Below the pieces are notes generated by a model that saw only the letters and a program-made list of their open reading frames with translations, was not told where the DNA came from and did no database searches. DNA of 64,000 bases from Betaproteobacteria bacterium (GTDB lineage Bacteria; Pseudomonadota; Gammaproteobacteria; Burkholderiales; Burkholderiaceae_C): NCBI GenBank assembly GCA_025356445.1, contig JANXSZ010000015.1, forward strand, positions 62,001-126,000. Reading direction: 5' to 3'. A program made the position numbers and the translations under genes. Of this stretch, positions 9,507 through 18,830 are shown one piece after another. How positions within the stretch are numbered: position 1 is the first letter of the stretch; every line of letters begins with the position of its first letter.

Positions 9507-11116
9507 TCCAGTCGCTGGTACCGTCGCAAGCGCCGCCCTACCCCTTCAAACAGCAACTCGCTCAGCAACGCCAAACCCGCCGAGGGCAGTGCGCCCGCGA
9601 GCATCAAGGCGTTGTCGTTCAACGCCAGCCCGGTGACGATGCGCTCGCCCAAGCCACCGGCCCCAATGAAGGCGGCAATGGTGGCGGTGCCAATGGCTAT
9701 GGCGCTGGCAGTGCGGATGCCGAGCACGATGGTAGGCAAGGCAATGGGCAGCTCGACGGCCAGCATGCACTGGTGCGGCGTGAGCCCCAAGGCCATGCTG
9801 GCCTGACGCAGACCCGGAGGAACTTCAGCCAAACCTGCGCAGGTGTTGCTCAAAATGGGCAGCAGTGCATACAGCAGCAGTGCCAGCAAGGCAGGCCAAA
9901 AACCGATCATGCCCATCGCTGCAATCAATACAGCCAGCAAAGCCAGCGAGGGCACGGTCTGCAACACGCCAGCCACGCCCAGCGTCAGCGCGCGCAGGCG
10001 GTGGTGCGGAAAAATCCAGATTCCCACAGGCACGGCAATCAGCGCGGCGAGCGCAACGGACAGCAGCACCAGCAACAGGTGCTGGCCGGTAAGGCGCAGC
10101 AGGTCGGGCGCGATCAGGCGTTGCCAGAGTTTGTTGGCGTAACCCGTCTGCTCACCCGTCCGCTCGGGGGTAGGCTGGTTTATTTTTGCTACATTTTCAA
10201 TAGCTTTTGAAGCCGATGCAGATTGCTCTAGAGCATTGTTTCGCTTCAAAAAGGCTTGTGCAATCCCCTCGAATGGCTGATTTTGCAATTCGGCCTGTGC
10301 ATTCATCGCAACCATGGCGGATTCGCTGATGCGGCCTTCAAGCGCTTGCAGGGCCTGCCACGCGGCGGGGTGTTGCCGGGGCACATCCAGGCGGTAGAGC
10401 AGCACCGCGTCATAACGGGGAAAGTAGTGAAGATCGTCCACCAGCACGCGCAAACCCAGATGGTCGATTTTGGCGTCGGTGGTGTAAATATCCATCACGT
10501 CAATTTGCCGCTGAGCGATAGCCTCGTAGGCCAGACCATGGTCAAGTCCGGTGGGAGTAGCCGTGAGTTGGTACTTGGCGGCCAAGCCTTTCCAGCCGTC
10601 CGATCGGCCCATGAATTCGTTGGACAAGCCCAGCTTCAACGTGGGGTGACGTGCCAGATCGCTCAGGGTACGGAGGTTTAATTTTTCAGCGTCAACGCTA
10701 CGCACCGCCAGTGCGTAGCCGTCGTTAAATCCCAAAGGCACCGCGATACCTAAACCCAGCGGAGCCAAAGCGCTGCGCAACGCATCGATTGCCATCGACG
10801 CATCCCCTTTGACGATTTCCAGCGCGATAGTGCCGGTGTATTCGGCATACACATCAATCTGCCCGGAGCGCAAGGCTTCGTAAACGATAGCCGTGTTGCC
10901 CAAGCCTTGCAGCACCTGGGTGCGGCTGCCCACGGCTTGCGCTGTCTGCGCCACAATCTGGGCCAGGATGTAAGACTCGGTGAAGCGCTTGGAGCCTACG
11001 CGCAGCGGTGTGGTGGCCTCACCAGAAGCAGCCCCCATGCTGCTCAGCCCCACCAGCGTAACAAGCAAGGCCGCCCAACAGCGGAAGCGACGTTTGGTGA
11101 GCGATAGAAGGTTCAT
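9503..11116 (-). CDS. Betaine/choline-type ABC transporter: substrate-binding domain fused to permease
   Basis: One 537-residue chain joins an N-terminal signal peptide and an OpuAC/OpuBC-type binding domain (about 30-300; VGSKRFTESYILAQI, GLGNT, EYTGT) to a C-terminal permease with about six membrane segments. The permease has the EAA-type loop (QASMALGLTPHQCMLAVELPIALP). The family takes up quaternary amines such as glycine betaine, choline or carnitine, mostly for osmoprotection. Binding-permease fusions are known in this family. No ATPase gene is adjacent, so it must borrow one from elsewhere. A dispersed-repeat copy (10188-10204) lies in the linker. Confidence 0.85.
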   Translation of the reverse strand: MNLLSLTKRRFRCWAALLVTLVGLSSMGAASGEATTPLRVGSKRFTESYILAQIVAQTAQAVGSRTQVLQGLGNTAIVYEALRSGQIDVYAEYTGTIALEIVKGDASMAIDALRSALAPLGLGIAVPLGFNDGYALAVRSVDAEKLNLRTLSDLARHPTLKLGLSNEFMGRSDGWKGLAAKYQLTATPTGLDHGLAYEAIAQRQIDVMDIYTTDAKIDHLGLRVLVDDLHYFPRYDAVLLYRLDVPRQHPAAWQALQALEGRISESAMVAMNAQAELQNQPFEGIAQAFLKRNNALEQSASASKAIENVAKINQPTPERTGEQTGYANKLWQRLIAPDLLRLTGQHLLLVLLSVALAALIAVPVGIWIFPHHRLRALTLGVAGVLQTVPSLALLAVLIAAMGMIGFWPALLALLLYALLPILSNTCAGLAEVPPGLRQASMALGLTPHQCMLAVELPIALPTIVLGIRTASAIAIGTATIAAFIGAGGLGERIVTGLALNDNALMLAGALPSAGLALLSELLFEGVGRRLRRYQRLD

Positions 11117-11177
11117 CGCGCAACTATAGCGGCGGTGGTCTGGGCCGATGCCTCACCTGCGTGTTCAAGTCCCCTTG

Positions 11178-11181
11178 TTAG
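11178..11181. repeat. Left target-site duplication (TTAG) of the IS5-type remnant
   Basis: TTAG directly precedes the left end of the element and is repeated at 11680-11683 after the right end. Confidence 0.6.
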
Positions 11182-11679
11182 GGACACTCTGCAAAACCTG
11201 AGATGCATTCGAGCAAGAAGGGCAATCAGTGGTACTTCGGCATGAAGGCCCACATTGGGGTGGATGCGGATTCGGGACTGGTGCACACCGTGCGCGGCAC
11301 ATCTGGCCATGTGGGTGACGTCACCGAAAGCAACAGCCTGCTGCACGGCCAGGAAACCGATGCCTTCGGGGATGCTGGCTACCAAGGAGTGGCCAAGCGC
11401 CAGTTCGGTTACGCCAAGGTCCGTTACCGGGGACTGAAGAAGAACACGGCCCAACTGGTCACGTTGTTTGCGCTCTCCAACTTGTGGATGGTTCGGGGCA
11501 AATTGCTGGGGATGCAGGCATGAGTGCGCCTGCAAACAGGCAAACGGCCTGGGAGAGGGTAAAACCGGCTCCGGCAGCCGACAAAGGGCCTCCGAATTCA
11601 CCGATTTTGTCGCTTTGATTCACGATGCGAAATATCGCGGCCTGCTACCACGCCTGAACTTGAGTTATTCAGGCCATCC
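11182..11679. mobile_element. Decayed IS5-type insertion sequence (about 0.5 kb remnant)
   Basis: The ends are imperfect inverted repeats: 11182 reads GGACACTCTGCAAAAC and the other end, read inward from 11679, reads GGATGGCCTGAATAAC, with 10 of 16 positions equal. Both ends are flanked by TTAG (11178-11181 and 11680-11683), a 4-bp duplication matching the YTAR target preference of IS5 elements. The interior keeps only part of the transposase. The rest, to 11679, shows no gene. Confidence 0.75.
11203..11523 (+). pseudogene. IS5-family transposase fragment with internal deletion
   Basis: The reading frame encodes a recognisable IS5-type DDE core (HSSKKGNQWYFGMKAHIGVD) and C-terminus (FGYAKVRYRGLKKNTAQL, LFALSNLWM). 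The N-terminal third is absent. A further in-frame deletion joins GDAGYQGV directly to KRQFGYAKVRYRG, removing roughly 60-70 residues including the segment that carries the catalytic glutamate. It cannot be an active transposase. Confidence 0.85.
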
Positions 11680-11696
11680 TTAGCCTGAATCAGGCT
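11669..11696 (-). terminator. Overlapping inverted repeats after urtE
   Basis: AGCCTGA-A-TCAGGCT (11682-11696) overlaps the urtE stop, and TTCAGGC/GCCTGAA (11669-11675 with 11683-11689) overlaps it in turn. One hairpin or the other may end the urt transcript. There is no T-run on the urt strand, so terminator function is only possible. Confidence 0.35.
11680..11683. repeat. Right target-site duplication (TTAG) of the IS5-type remnant
   Basis: TTAG directly follows the right end of the element and equals the left flank at 11178-11181. Confidence 0.6.
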
Positions 11697-12387
11697 AAAT
11701 CGCCACCAATTGCCGCACACCTTTGGCTTCCATCTCGTGGCCGGGGCCACGGGCGATGAACTCACCACGCTCCATCACCAGGTAATCGTCGGCCAACTCT
11801 TCGGCGAAATCGTAGTACTGCTCGCACAGCACAATGGCCATCGTGCCCCGGTCCGCCAACATGCGGATGACACGGCCAATGTCTTTGATGATACTGGGCT
11901 GAATGCCTTCGGTAGGCTCATCCAGAATCAGCAACTTGGGGCCAGCCGCCAGCGCACGGGCAATCGCCAACTGCTGCTGCTGACCGCCCGATAAATCGCC
12001 GCCACGGCGGTGCAGCATCTGCTTCAACACCGGGAACAGCTCGTACAACTCAGGCGGAATTGGCGTACTGGCCGGTTTGTAAGCCAAGCCCATGCGCAGG
12101 TTTTCTTCCACCGTCAGGCGGGCAAAGATCTCTCGGCCTTGAGGTACAAAGCCCACACCAGCCCGGGCGCGCTCGTAGGGCGTAGCATTTTGAATTTGCT
12201 TGCCATCGAACTCGATGGTGCCTGTTTTGATGGGCACCAAGCCCATCAGCGATTTCAGCAAGGTGGTCTTGCCCACGCCATTGCGCCCCAGCAGCACGGT
12301 AACTTTGCCCAAGGTCGCTTGCAGACTCACATCGCGCAGGATGTGGGAGCCACCGTAGTATTGGTTGATGTTTTTGACGGTCAACAT
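11695..12387 (-). CDS. urtE: Urea ABC transporter ATP-binding subunit UrtE
   Basis: This 230-residue LivF-type ATPase has Walker A (GRNGVGKTT), the Q-loop (FVPQGREIF), the ABC signature (LSGGQQQQL) and Walker B (LLILDEP). The QYYGGSHIL start and the C-terminal QYYDFAEELADDYLVMERGE block are typical of UrtE. It powers urea uptake with UrtD. It is the last gene of urtABCDE, with 14 bp between it and urtD. Confidence 0.95.
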   Translation of the reverse strand: MLTVKNINQYYGGSHILRDVSLQATLGKVTVLLGRNGVGKTTLLKSLMGLVPIKTGTIEFDGKQIQNATPYERARAGVGFVPQGREIFARLTVEENLRMGLAYKPASTPIPPELYELFPVLKQMLHRRGGDLSGGQQQQLAIARALAAGPKLLILDEPTEGIQPSIIKDIGRVIRMLADRGTMAIVLCEQYYDFAEELADDYLVMERGEFIARGPGHEMEAKGVRQLVAI

Positions 12388-12401
12388 AATGGTTTTTCCT
12401 G

Positions 12402-13277
12402 TTACCGGCCCAAATAAACTTCAATCACCCGCTCATCCGCCTGCACCTGATCGAGCGTGCCTTGCGCCAGCACCGAGCCGTCGCACAGCACCGTCACGAT
12501 GTCGCTGATGGTGCGGATAAAGCTCATGTCGTGCTCCACCACCATCAGCGAGTGTTTGCCTTTGAGCGTTAAAAACAATTCAGCGGTACGCGCTGTTTCC
12601 TCGTCCGTCATACCGGCCACAGGCTCGTCGAGCAGCAGCAGTTTGGGGTCTTGCATCAGCAGCATCCCGATCTCCAGCCACTGCTTTTGCCCATGACTCA
12701 AGTTGCCCGCCATGCGGCTCACGCTGTCAGCCAGATGGATGGTGTGCAAAATTTCAGCGAGGCGATCACTTTGGCGGCTGTCGAGCTTGAAGCGCATTGA
12801 CGGCACCACACGCTTGTCGGTTTTGAGCGCCAGCTCCAAGTTTTCAAACACCGTGAGTTGCTCGAACACCGTGGGCTTCTGGAACTTGCGACCAATGCCC
12901 AGCTGGGCGATTTCAGCCTCTTTGTAGCGCAGCAAATCAATCGTGCTGCCAAAAAATACCGTGCCGGAATCGGGCCGGGTTTTGCCGGTAATGATGTCCA
13001 TCATCGTGGTCTTGCCCGCGCCGTTGGGGCCGATGATGCAGCGCAGCTCGCCGGGCGCGATGTCCAGGCTCAGCTTGTTGATGGCTTTGAAGCCGTCGAA
13101 GCTGACGCACACGTCTTCCAGGTACAGGATGCGGCCATGCGACACGTCCACCTCGCCGGGCGTGGCAACACGGGAAAACCCAGCTTCACGGCCACCGGAT
13201 TCGGTTTTTCCTTGCTCGCCTTTTTGCGCAATTTTCGCCAAGCGGCGAGCGCCATCTTCCAATAAATCCGGCGTCAT
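12402..13277 (-). CDS. urtD: Urea ABC transporter ATP-binding subunit UrtD
   Basis: This 291-residue LivG-type ATPase carries Walker A (GPNGAGKTT), signature (LSHGQKQWLEIG, the UrtD variant) and Walker B (LLLLDEP). It has about 45 extra residues at the N-terminus before the usual ILYLEDVCVSFDGFKAI start. The start is kept because its ATG overlaps the urtC stop in an ATGA at 13274-13277, implying translational coupling; the extension itself looks non-conserved. Confidence 0.95.
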   Translation of the reverse strand: MTPDLLEDGARRLAKIAQKGEQGKTESGGREAGFSRVATPGEVDVSHGRILYLEDVCVSFDGFKAINKLSLDIAPGELRCIIGPNGAGKTTMMDIITGKTRPDSGTVFFGSTIDLLRYKEAEIAQLGIGRKFQKPTVFEQLTVFENLELALKTDKRVVPSMRFKLDSRQSDRLAEILHTIHLADSVSRMAGNLSHGQKQWLEIGMLLMQDPKLLLLDEPVAGMTDEETARTAELFLTLKGKHSLMVVEHDMSFIRTISDIVTVLCDGSVLAQGTLDQVQADERVIEVYLGR

Positions 13278-14413
13278 GCTTTATCTCCCCGGAGTTTTTT
13301 AACCAACCCCACAATGCCGTTTGGCAAATACAGCGTGACGCCAATGAACAGCGCGCCCAAAAAATACAGCCAGTATTCAGGTGCTGCCACCGTCAACCAG
13401 CTCTTCGCGCCGTTGACAATGAACGCTCCAATAATGGGTCCAATCAGCGTGGCTCGTCCCCCCACAGCCGCCCAGATGGCGATCTCAATCGAGTTGGCTG
13501 TGCTCATCTCGCTCGGGTTGATAATGCCCACCTGCGGCACGTACAGCGCCCCGGCAATCCCGCACATGATGGCGGAAATCACCCAGATACTGAGCTTGTA
13601 ACCCAGCGGGTTGTAGCCCGAGAACATGACCCGCGTTTCTGCGTCCCGAATCGCTTGCAGCACCCGGCCATACTTGCTGGCGATCAGCCATTTGGCGAAC
13701 AGGTAGCAGCTGAGCAGCATCACACCGGTCAGCACAAACAGGGTCATGCGCATAGAGGGTGTGGCAATTGGCAAGCCCAGAATCCGCTTGAAATCGGTGA
13801 AGCCGTTGTTGCCGCCAAAGCCTGTTTCGTTGCGAAAGAACAGCAGCATGGCGGCGAACGTCATCGCCTGGGTGATGATGGAAAAGTACACGCCTTTGAT
13901 ACGCGAACGGAAGGCAAAGAAACCAAAAATAAAGGCAACCACACCTGGCACCGCGACGATCAAGATCAGCGTGGCGATGAAGCTGTCGCTGAACGTCCAA
14001 TGCCAGGGCAGTGTCTTCCAGTCCAGAAACACCATGAAGTCAGGTAAATTGCTTTTGTAGTTGCCGTCCGTCCCAATCTGACGCATCAGGTACATGCCCA
14101 TGGCATAGCCACCGATGGCAAAAAACACGCCGTGGCCCAGACTCAAAATGCCGGTATAGCCCCAGATCAAATCCATCGCCAGCGCACAAATCGCATAGCA
14201 CATGAACTTGCCCAGCAAGCCCACAGCATAGTCACTCAGGTGGAAAACGCTGTCGTTCGGCACCAGCAAATTCAGCGAGGGAGCCACAGCGCAGACCACG
14301 ATCAGCGCGACGATGAAGGCGCTCCAACCGGTACCGGTCATCAAAGGGACTTTGGGGGGCAATATCACGGTAGAGGACTTAGAAATCGTGGAGGAATTAG
14401 AGGTTGTGTTCAT
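13274..14413 (-). CDS. urtC: Urea ABC transporter permease UrtC
   Basis: This 379-residue LivM-type permease has about ten membrane segments and the family block WGYTGILSLGHGVFFAIGGYAMGMYL. With UrtB it forms the inner-membrane channel for urea and short amides. The first 25 residues are Ser/Thr-rich and variable. It starts 3 bp after the urtB stop and overlaps urtD by 4 bp. Confidence 0.95.
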   Translation of the reverse strand: MNTTSNSSTISKSSTVILPPKVPLMTGTGWSAFIVALIVVCAVAPSLNLLVPNDSVFHLSDYAVGLLGKFMCYAICALAMDLIWGYTGILSLGHGVFFAIGGYAMGMYLMRQIGTDGNYKSNLPDFMVFLDWKTLPWHWTFSDSFIATLILIVAVPGVVAFIFGFFAFRSRIKGVYFSIITQAMTFAAMLLFFRNETGFGGNNGFTDFKRILGLPIATPSMRMTLFVLTGVMLLSCYLFAKWLIASKYGRVLQAIRDAETRVMFSGYNPLGYKLSIWVISAIMCGIAGALYVPQVGIINPSEMSTANSIEIAIWAAVGGRATLIGPIIGAFIVNGAKSWLTVAAPEYWLYFLGALFIGVTLYLPNGIVGLVKKLRGDKA

Positions 14414-14416
14414 TGC

Positions 14417-15991
14417 TCAAGCCTCCGCAGAACGGCCCTTCATCGCGAAGATGCCTTGAGGCCGCTTCTGGATGAAGATGATGATGAACACCAGCACGGC
14501 AATCTTGGCCAGCACCGCGCCAGTAAAGCCTTCGAGCAGTTTGTTGAGCACGCCCAGGCCCATCGCGGCGTACACCGTGCCCGCCAACTGGCCCACGCCA
14601 CCCAACACCACCACCATGAACGAATCCACGATGTAGCCCTGGCCCAAATCTGGCCCCACGTTACCCACCTGACTCAAGGCGCAACCGGCTAACCCGGCGA
14701 TGCCCGAACCCAGTGCAAAAGCGTAGGTGTCAATGCGTGCCGTGTTCACCCCCATGCACGACGCAATCGGCCGGTTTTGCGTGACACCGCGCACAAACAA
14801 GCCAAGGCGCGTTTTGCCAATCAGCCAGCCCATGCCCAGAAGTACCGCTACCGCAAAGGCGATGATGATGATGCGGTTCCAGGGCAGCTGCAGGTTGCCC
14901 ATCAGTTGGATGCCGCCACTCATCCAGCTGGGGTTTTCGACGCCCACGTTTTGCGCACCAAAAATCGTGCGCACCAGCTGTTGCAGCATCAGGCTGATGC
15001 CCCAGGTTGCCAGCAGGGTTTCCAGCGGACGGCCATACAGAAAGCGGATCACGCTGCGCTCCAGTGCAGCCCCCACCAAGGCCGAAGCCAGGAAGGCCAC
15101 GGGTACAGAAACCAGCAAATACCAATCAAACATCCCTGGCAGGTACTTTTGAAACAGGCCCTGCACCACATAAGTAGCGTAAGCACCAATCATCATCAGC
15201 TCGCCATGCGCCATGTTGATGACGCCCATCAAGCCATAGGTGATGGCCAGGCCCAGCGCCACCAGCAGCAGGATGCTTCCCAAGCTGATACCGCTGAAAA
15301 CAGCCCCTAATTTGTCGCCCCAGGCCAACGAGGCCTCCACGGTGCGCAATGAATTTTGTAGCGCAGACTTCACATCTGGCGCAGACTCCACCTTGATTCG
15401 CTCGATTAAAGCAGTTTTGGCGTTGGTGGTGGTACTGTCCGCCAGCAACTTGGCGGCCTCCAGGCGTTTGGCGGTGTCTGGACTGTTGAGCAGAACCGCG
15501 GCACGCACCAAACCCAAGGCGACCTTGATCTTCGCGTCTTGCTCAGCAGCAAAGGCTTTTTCTATCAATGGCAGCTTGGTGTCGTCTGTTTCGCTTTGCA
15601 AAGATTTGACCGCCTCAGCGCGTACCTTCGCGTCTTTGGAAAACAGCTTCAACGCCGCCATCGCTGACTCCAACTCGCCATGCATGCGGTTGTTGTTCAT
15701 CACGTCTTCGGCAGACTCAGGTACAGGTACTTCAGCCCCCGTCACCGGGTCAAAGCCTTTGCCGTCTTTGATGACGAACACCTTGTCGCCCTCAAACTTC
15801 ACCGCATCATCGTTCAGCGCTTGCAGGAAAGCAGCGGTTTTATCGTCTGCGGTAGCGACGGCCTTGTTCAGCGCCTCGATACGGGCATCGGGTTCGCCGG
15901 ATGCGATGGCTTTTGCTTCGTTAGCACTTAATGCATGGGCATTAGCAGCTATACAAAACATAGCAGTGAAGAGTAATTTTCGGATCAGCAT
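14417..15991 (-). CDS. urtB: Urea ABC transporter permease UrtB with periplasmic N-terminal extension
   Basis: From the ATG at 15991 the protein has 524 residues. A signal peptide (to about residue 20) is followed by about 190 residues of Ala/Lys-rich helical sequence. A LivH-type permease with the NMAHGELMMIGAYATYVVQ block follows. The long N-terminal domain is characteristic of proteobacterial UrtB and absent from amino-acid LivH proteins. An upstream ATG at 16021 would add ten residues in front of the signal peptide and is less likely. A dispersed-repeat copy (15947-15964) lies in the signal-peptide codons. Confidence 0.93.
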   Translation of the reverse strand: MLIRKLLFTAMFCIAANAHALSANEAKAIASGEPDARIEALNKAVATADDKTAAFLQALNDDAVKFEGDKVFVIKDGKGFDPVTGAEVPVPESAEDVMNNNRMHGELESAMAALKLFSKDAKVRAEAVKSLQSETDDTKLPLIEKAFAAEQDAKIKVALGLVRAAVLLNSPDTAKRLEAAKLLADSTTTNAKTALIERIKVESAPDVKSALQNSLRTVEASLAWGDKLGAVFSGISLGSILLLVALGLAITYGLMGVINMAHGELMMIGAYATYVVQGLFQKYLPGMFDWYLLVSVPVAFLASALVGAALERSVIRFLYGRPLETLLATWGISLMLQQLVRTIFGAQNVGVENPSWMSGGIQLMGNLQLPWNRIIIIAFAVAVLLGMGWLIGKTRLGLFVRGVTQNRPIASCMGVNTARIDTYAFALGSGIAGLAGCALSQVGNVGPDLGQGYIVDSFMVVVLGGVGQLAGTVYAAMGLGVLNKLLEGFTGAVLAKIAVLVFIIIFIQKRPQGIFAMKGRSAEA

Positions 15992-16055
15992 GAAGGCATC
16001 TTTAAAGTAGGCACGGCCCACAACGGGCCGTGCAATAACTGTTAACTTCGCGCGC

Positions 16056-17342
16056 TTACTTCTTGACAGGTTCGTCAGGCTTCACCGAATTGCCCTCGAT
16101 GAACGGGCTCCATGGCTTGGCCTTCACAGGGCCAGGGGTCTTCCACACCACGTTGAACTGACCGTCTGCCTTGATTTCGCCGATGAACACCGACTTGTGC
16201 AGGTGGTGGTTCTTCTCATCCATCTTGGACACGATGCCGCTTGGTGCCTTGAAGGTCTGACCCGCCATCGCTGCGATCACTTTGTCAACTTCTGTGGACT
16301 TTGCTTTGGTGACGGCTTGCGCCCACATGTTGATACCGATGTAGGTGGCTTCCATCGGGTCATTGGTCAATGGCTTGTCCATGTGGCCAGGAATCTTCTT
16401 GGCTTTGGCATAGGCAGACCACTTGGCGATGAACTCGGTGTTGGTGGGGTTCTTGATCGACATGAAGTAGTTCCATGCGGCAAGGTGACCAACCAGTGGC
16501 TTGGTGTCCACGCCGCGCAGTTCTTCTTCGCCCACCGAGAACGCCACCACAGGCACGTCTTTGGCCTTCAAACCGGCATTGCCCAGTTCTTTGTAGAACG
16601 GCACGTTGGAATCGCCATTGATAGTGGACACCACAGCGGTCTTGCCACCGGCCGCAAATTTCTTCACGTCAGCCACAATGGTTTGGTAGTCTGAATGGCC
16701 AAACGGGGTGTACTTTTCGTCGATGTCCGACTCTTTCACGCCCTTGCTCTTGAGATAAGCACGCAAGATTTTATTGGTGGTGCGGGGGTACACATAGTCC
16801 GTGCCCAACAGCACCCAACGCTTGGCGCCGCCGCCTTCTTTGCTCATCAAATAGTCCACAGCGGGGATGGCTTGCTGGTTAGGCGCAGCACCGGTGTAAA
16901 ACACGTTCTTGGACAGCTCTTCGCCCTCGTACTGCACGGGGTAGAACAGCAGGCCGTTCAACTCTTCCAGCACGGGCAGTGCGGACTTGCGGGACACCGA
17001 AGTCCAGCAGCCAAAAATCACGTCGACTTTGTCTTGTGTCAGCAGCTGCTTCGTTTTCTCAGCAAACAGCGGCCAGTTGGATGCCGGGTCAACCACCACA
17101 GGCTCCAGCTTCTTGCCGAGCAAACCGCCCTTGGCATTGATCTCGTCAATCGCCATCAGCACGGTGTCTTTCAACACAGTTTCCGAAATGGCCATGGTGC
17201 CTGAGAGGCTGTGCAAAACACCGACTTTGATGGTGTCAGCCGCAAAGGCGGGCAAAGCCGACAGGCCCGTCAGCGCGACGGCGGCGGTGATCGCCTTGAG
17301 GGTAAAACGACGTGAGGCGGTACGTGAATTGAGGCGTTGCAT
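16056..17342 (-). CDS. urtA: Urea-binding periplasmic protein UrtA
   Basis: This 428-residue periplasmic binding protein begins with a twin-arginine-like signal (SRRFTLK then a hydrophobic core ending AFA). It matches UrtA throughout (IKVGVLHSLSGTMAISETVLKD, FGCWTSVSRKSALPV, YPVQYEGEE). It delivers urea to UrtBC. It is first in the operon, preceded by a GGAGAAG ribosome-binding site. Regulation is probably by nitrogen status, but the only signal visible upstream is the palindrome at 17451-17468. Confidence 0.95.
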   Translation of the reverse strand: MQRLNSRTASRRFTLKAITAAVALTGLSALPAFAADTIKVGVLHSLSGTMAISETVLKDTVLMAIDEINAKGGLLGKKLEPVVVDPASNWPLFAEKTKQLLTQDKVDVIFGCWTSVSRKSALPVLEELNGLLFYPVQYEGEELSKNVFYTGAAPNQQAIPAVDYLMSKEGGGAKRWVLLGTDYVYPRTTNKILRAYLKSKGVKESDIDEKYTPFGHSDYQTIVADVKKFAAGGKTAVVSTINGDSNVPFYKELGNAGLKAKDVPVVAFSVGEEELRGVDTKPLVGHLAAWNYFMSIKNPTNTEFIAKWSAYAKAKKIPGHMDKPLTNDPMEATYIGINMWAQAVTKAKSTEVDKVIAAMAGQTFKAPSGIVSKMDEKNHHLHKSVFIGEIKADGQFNVVWKTPGPVKAKPWSPFIEGNSVKPDEPVKK

Positions 17343-17450
17343 GTGTGCTTCTCCGGGTGGTGAAAGTTGACGTGTCGCGCCGCAATGGCCTGGGGTGGCC
17401 GGGAATGTGGCGCGATGGGTTAACTTTAGGGAGAAGCGGGGACGGGGGGA

Positions 17451-17468
17451 ATACGCCTTGTGGCGTAT
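17451..17468. promoter_or_regulatory. Palindrome upstream of urtA
   Basis: ATACGCC-TTGT-GGCGTAT, perfect 7-bp arms, lies about 110 bp before the urtA start in a G-rich stretch. Position and symmetry suggest an operator for a dimeric regulator of the urea operon. I see no NtrC-type site or guanidine riboswitch in the gap. Confidence 0.45.
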
Positions 17469-17501
17469 GGGGTAGCGTCATTACCCGGATAAATTCACCG
17501 A

Positions 17502-18746
17502 CTATCTCAGCCCCATGCAATTCGCGTAGTACGTCACAGTGGCAGGCCAGTCGGAAAAGATGCCCATGATGCCCACGTCTTTGTTCAGCACGTCCAGCAC
17601 GCGCATCACATCGCCCTCACGGGTCAGTGATTTGCCGTAGGTTTGGGTGTACCAGCCGCTGTTGCCTGTGGACAGCGGGCCAGAGCGTTCCAGTGACCAG
17701 GTGATGATGTTCAGGCCAGCTTGTTTGACATTCTTAGCGTAGGCGGATGGCACGAGTTTGCCGTCTTGCAGGTCAAGCAAAGCGAACAACGGAGGGGCAA
17801 CGATGCGGATGCCTTCGACTTTGTAGGCTTTGAGTTGCTCCAAATTGGGCAGCTCAGGCACGGGGACTTCGTTCAAAAAGACAGCTTGCTGGCCGAAGGT
17901 AGGCTCGTTCTTCACCCAATAGAGGATGTCTTCCTTGTTGAACGATTGGGCAAACACGTCGCTGGCAGGCACTTTGGCGGCTTTGTAAGCGTCAATCATT
18001 TTTTGCGCGTACTGGGCCTGGGTAAAGCCTTCGAACGGCATGGGCACGCTGGCGGCTTTCAGCTCCGGGGTCATCTTGACACCGAGTTTTTTGAACAGCG
18101 CAATGCTTTCGTCGTGCGTCATCAACTGGCCGCTGCTGGGGGTGGCGTAGAGGTCTGTGCGCCAATTGGCTGTGCCGCCCATGAACTCTTCCACCGTTTT
18201 GGCCTTGGGGTTGAAAGCGTCCATCTTGCCGCGCAGGGTTTTGAACTCGGCCAAGGTGATGTCGCTGGTACGGCATTCGGCACTGGCAGGTTTGTTGGTG
18301 GCCTCGTCAAACGGGGTAAAGGGCTTGGTGCATTTAGCAGCCAAGGGGGTCGCAAGGATGTTCGTGGTGGTGTGCAGGTCGTTTTGGGCATGGCGACAAA
18401 CCAGCTCTTTGTCTTTGGTGAAGGTCACATCGCACTCCACAATGCCGGCACCCATGCGGGCAGCTGCTTCGTAGGATTCCTGGGTGTGCTCGGGGAACAT
18501 CATGGCGGCACCCCGGTGCCCAATGGAAAAACTGGTTTTCGCAAACGGGCCGTTCGAGCAACTTTGGAGCTTGGTTTTCAACGCGCCATCGGCCATGTTG
18601 TTCACCAAAAAGAAAGGGCGCTGCCCGAGTTGAATGTTGCTGATGGGCACAGGCACGGCTGCTTGAGCCAGGGCGTCAACGCTGCTGGCCAACAGCGGAA
18701 TGCTGACCATGAGATGAAGGCCCAAAGTGAAAGAACGGTGGCGCAT
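17502..18746 (-). CDS. Secreted glycerophosphodiester phosphodiesterase
   Basis: This 414-residue protein has a signal peptide (cleavage near VDALAQA, residue 28). Its GDPD TIM-barrel has the catalytic and metal residues H77-R78, E104-x-D106 and H119. Such enzymes cut glycerophosphodiesters (from phospholipid turnover) to glycerol-3-phosphate and an alcohol, in the periplasm or outside. It is long for the family (insertions at about 125-180), like larger GlpQ-type enzymes. It appears monocistronic, with 85 bp separating it from slyX. Confidence 0.88.
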   Translation of the reverse strand: MRHRSFTLGLHLMVSIPLLASSVDALAQAAVPVPISNIQLGQRPFFLVNNMADGALKTKLQSCSNGPFAKTSFSIGHRGAAMMFPEHTQESYEAAARMGAGIVECDVTFTKDKELVCRHAQNDLHTTTNILATPLAAKCTKPFTPFDEATNKPASAECRTSDITLAEFKTLRGKMDAFNPKAKTVEEFMGGTANWRTDLYATPSSGQLMTHDESIALFKKLGVKMTPELKAASVPMPFEGFTQAQYAQKMIDAYKAAKVPASDVFAQSFNKEDILYWVKNEPTFGQQAVFLNEVPVPELPNLEQLKAYKVEGIRIVAPPLFALLDLQDGKLVPSAYAKNVKQAGLNIITWSLERSGPLSTGNSGWYTQTYGKSLTREGDVMRVLDVLNKDVGIMGIFSDWPATVTYYANCMGLR

Positions 18747-18830
18747 GGGGATGTCCTAGGTTCGGTGGTAAAGCCCAAATCGTAGCGCCTGTACATGACG
18801 AACGGGTGTCGCCCTCAAAGAAGGCCCTGT

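Noticed and set aside
9446-10210. 254-codon Gln-rich open frame opposite the ABC fusion gene
   Set aside because: Composition is an artefact of leucine-rich membrane helices read backwards; no start signal.
17343-17501. Guanidine riboswitch upstream of urtA
   Set aside because: I looked for the paired ACGR-type loops of that riboswitch and did not see them; only the simple palindrome is present.
17721-18785. 354-codon open frame opposite the glycerophosphodiesterase
   Set aside because: No recognisable domain; the - strand gene has a signal peptide and catalytic residues.
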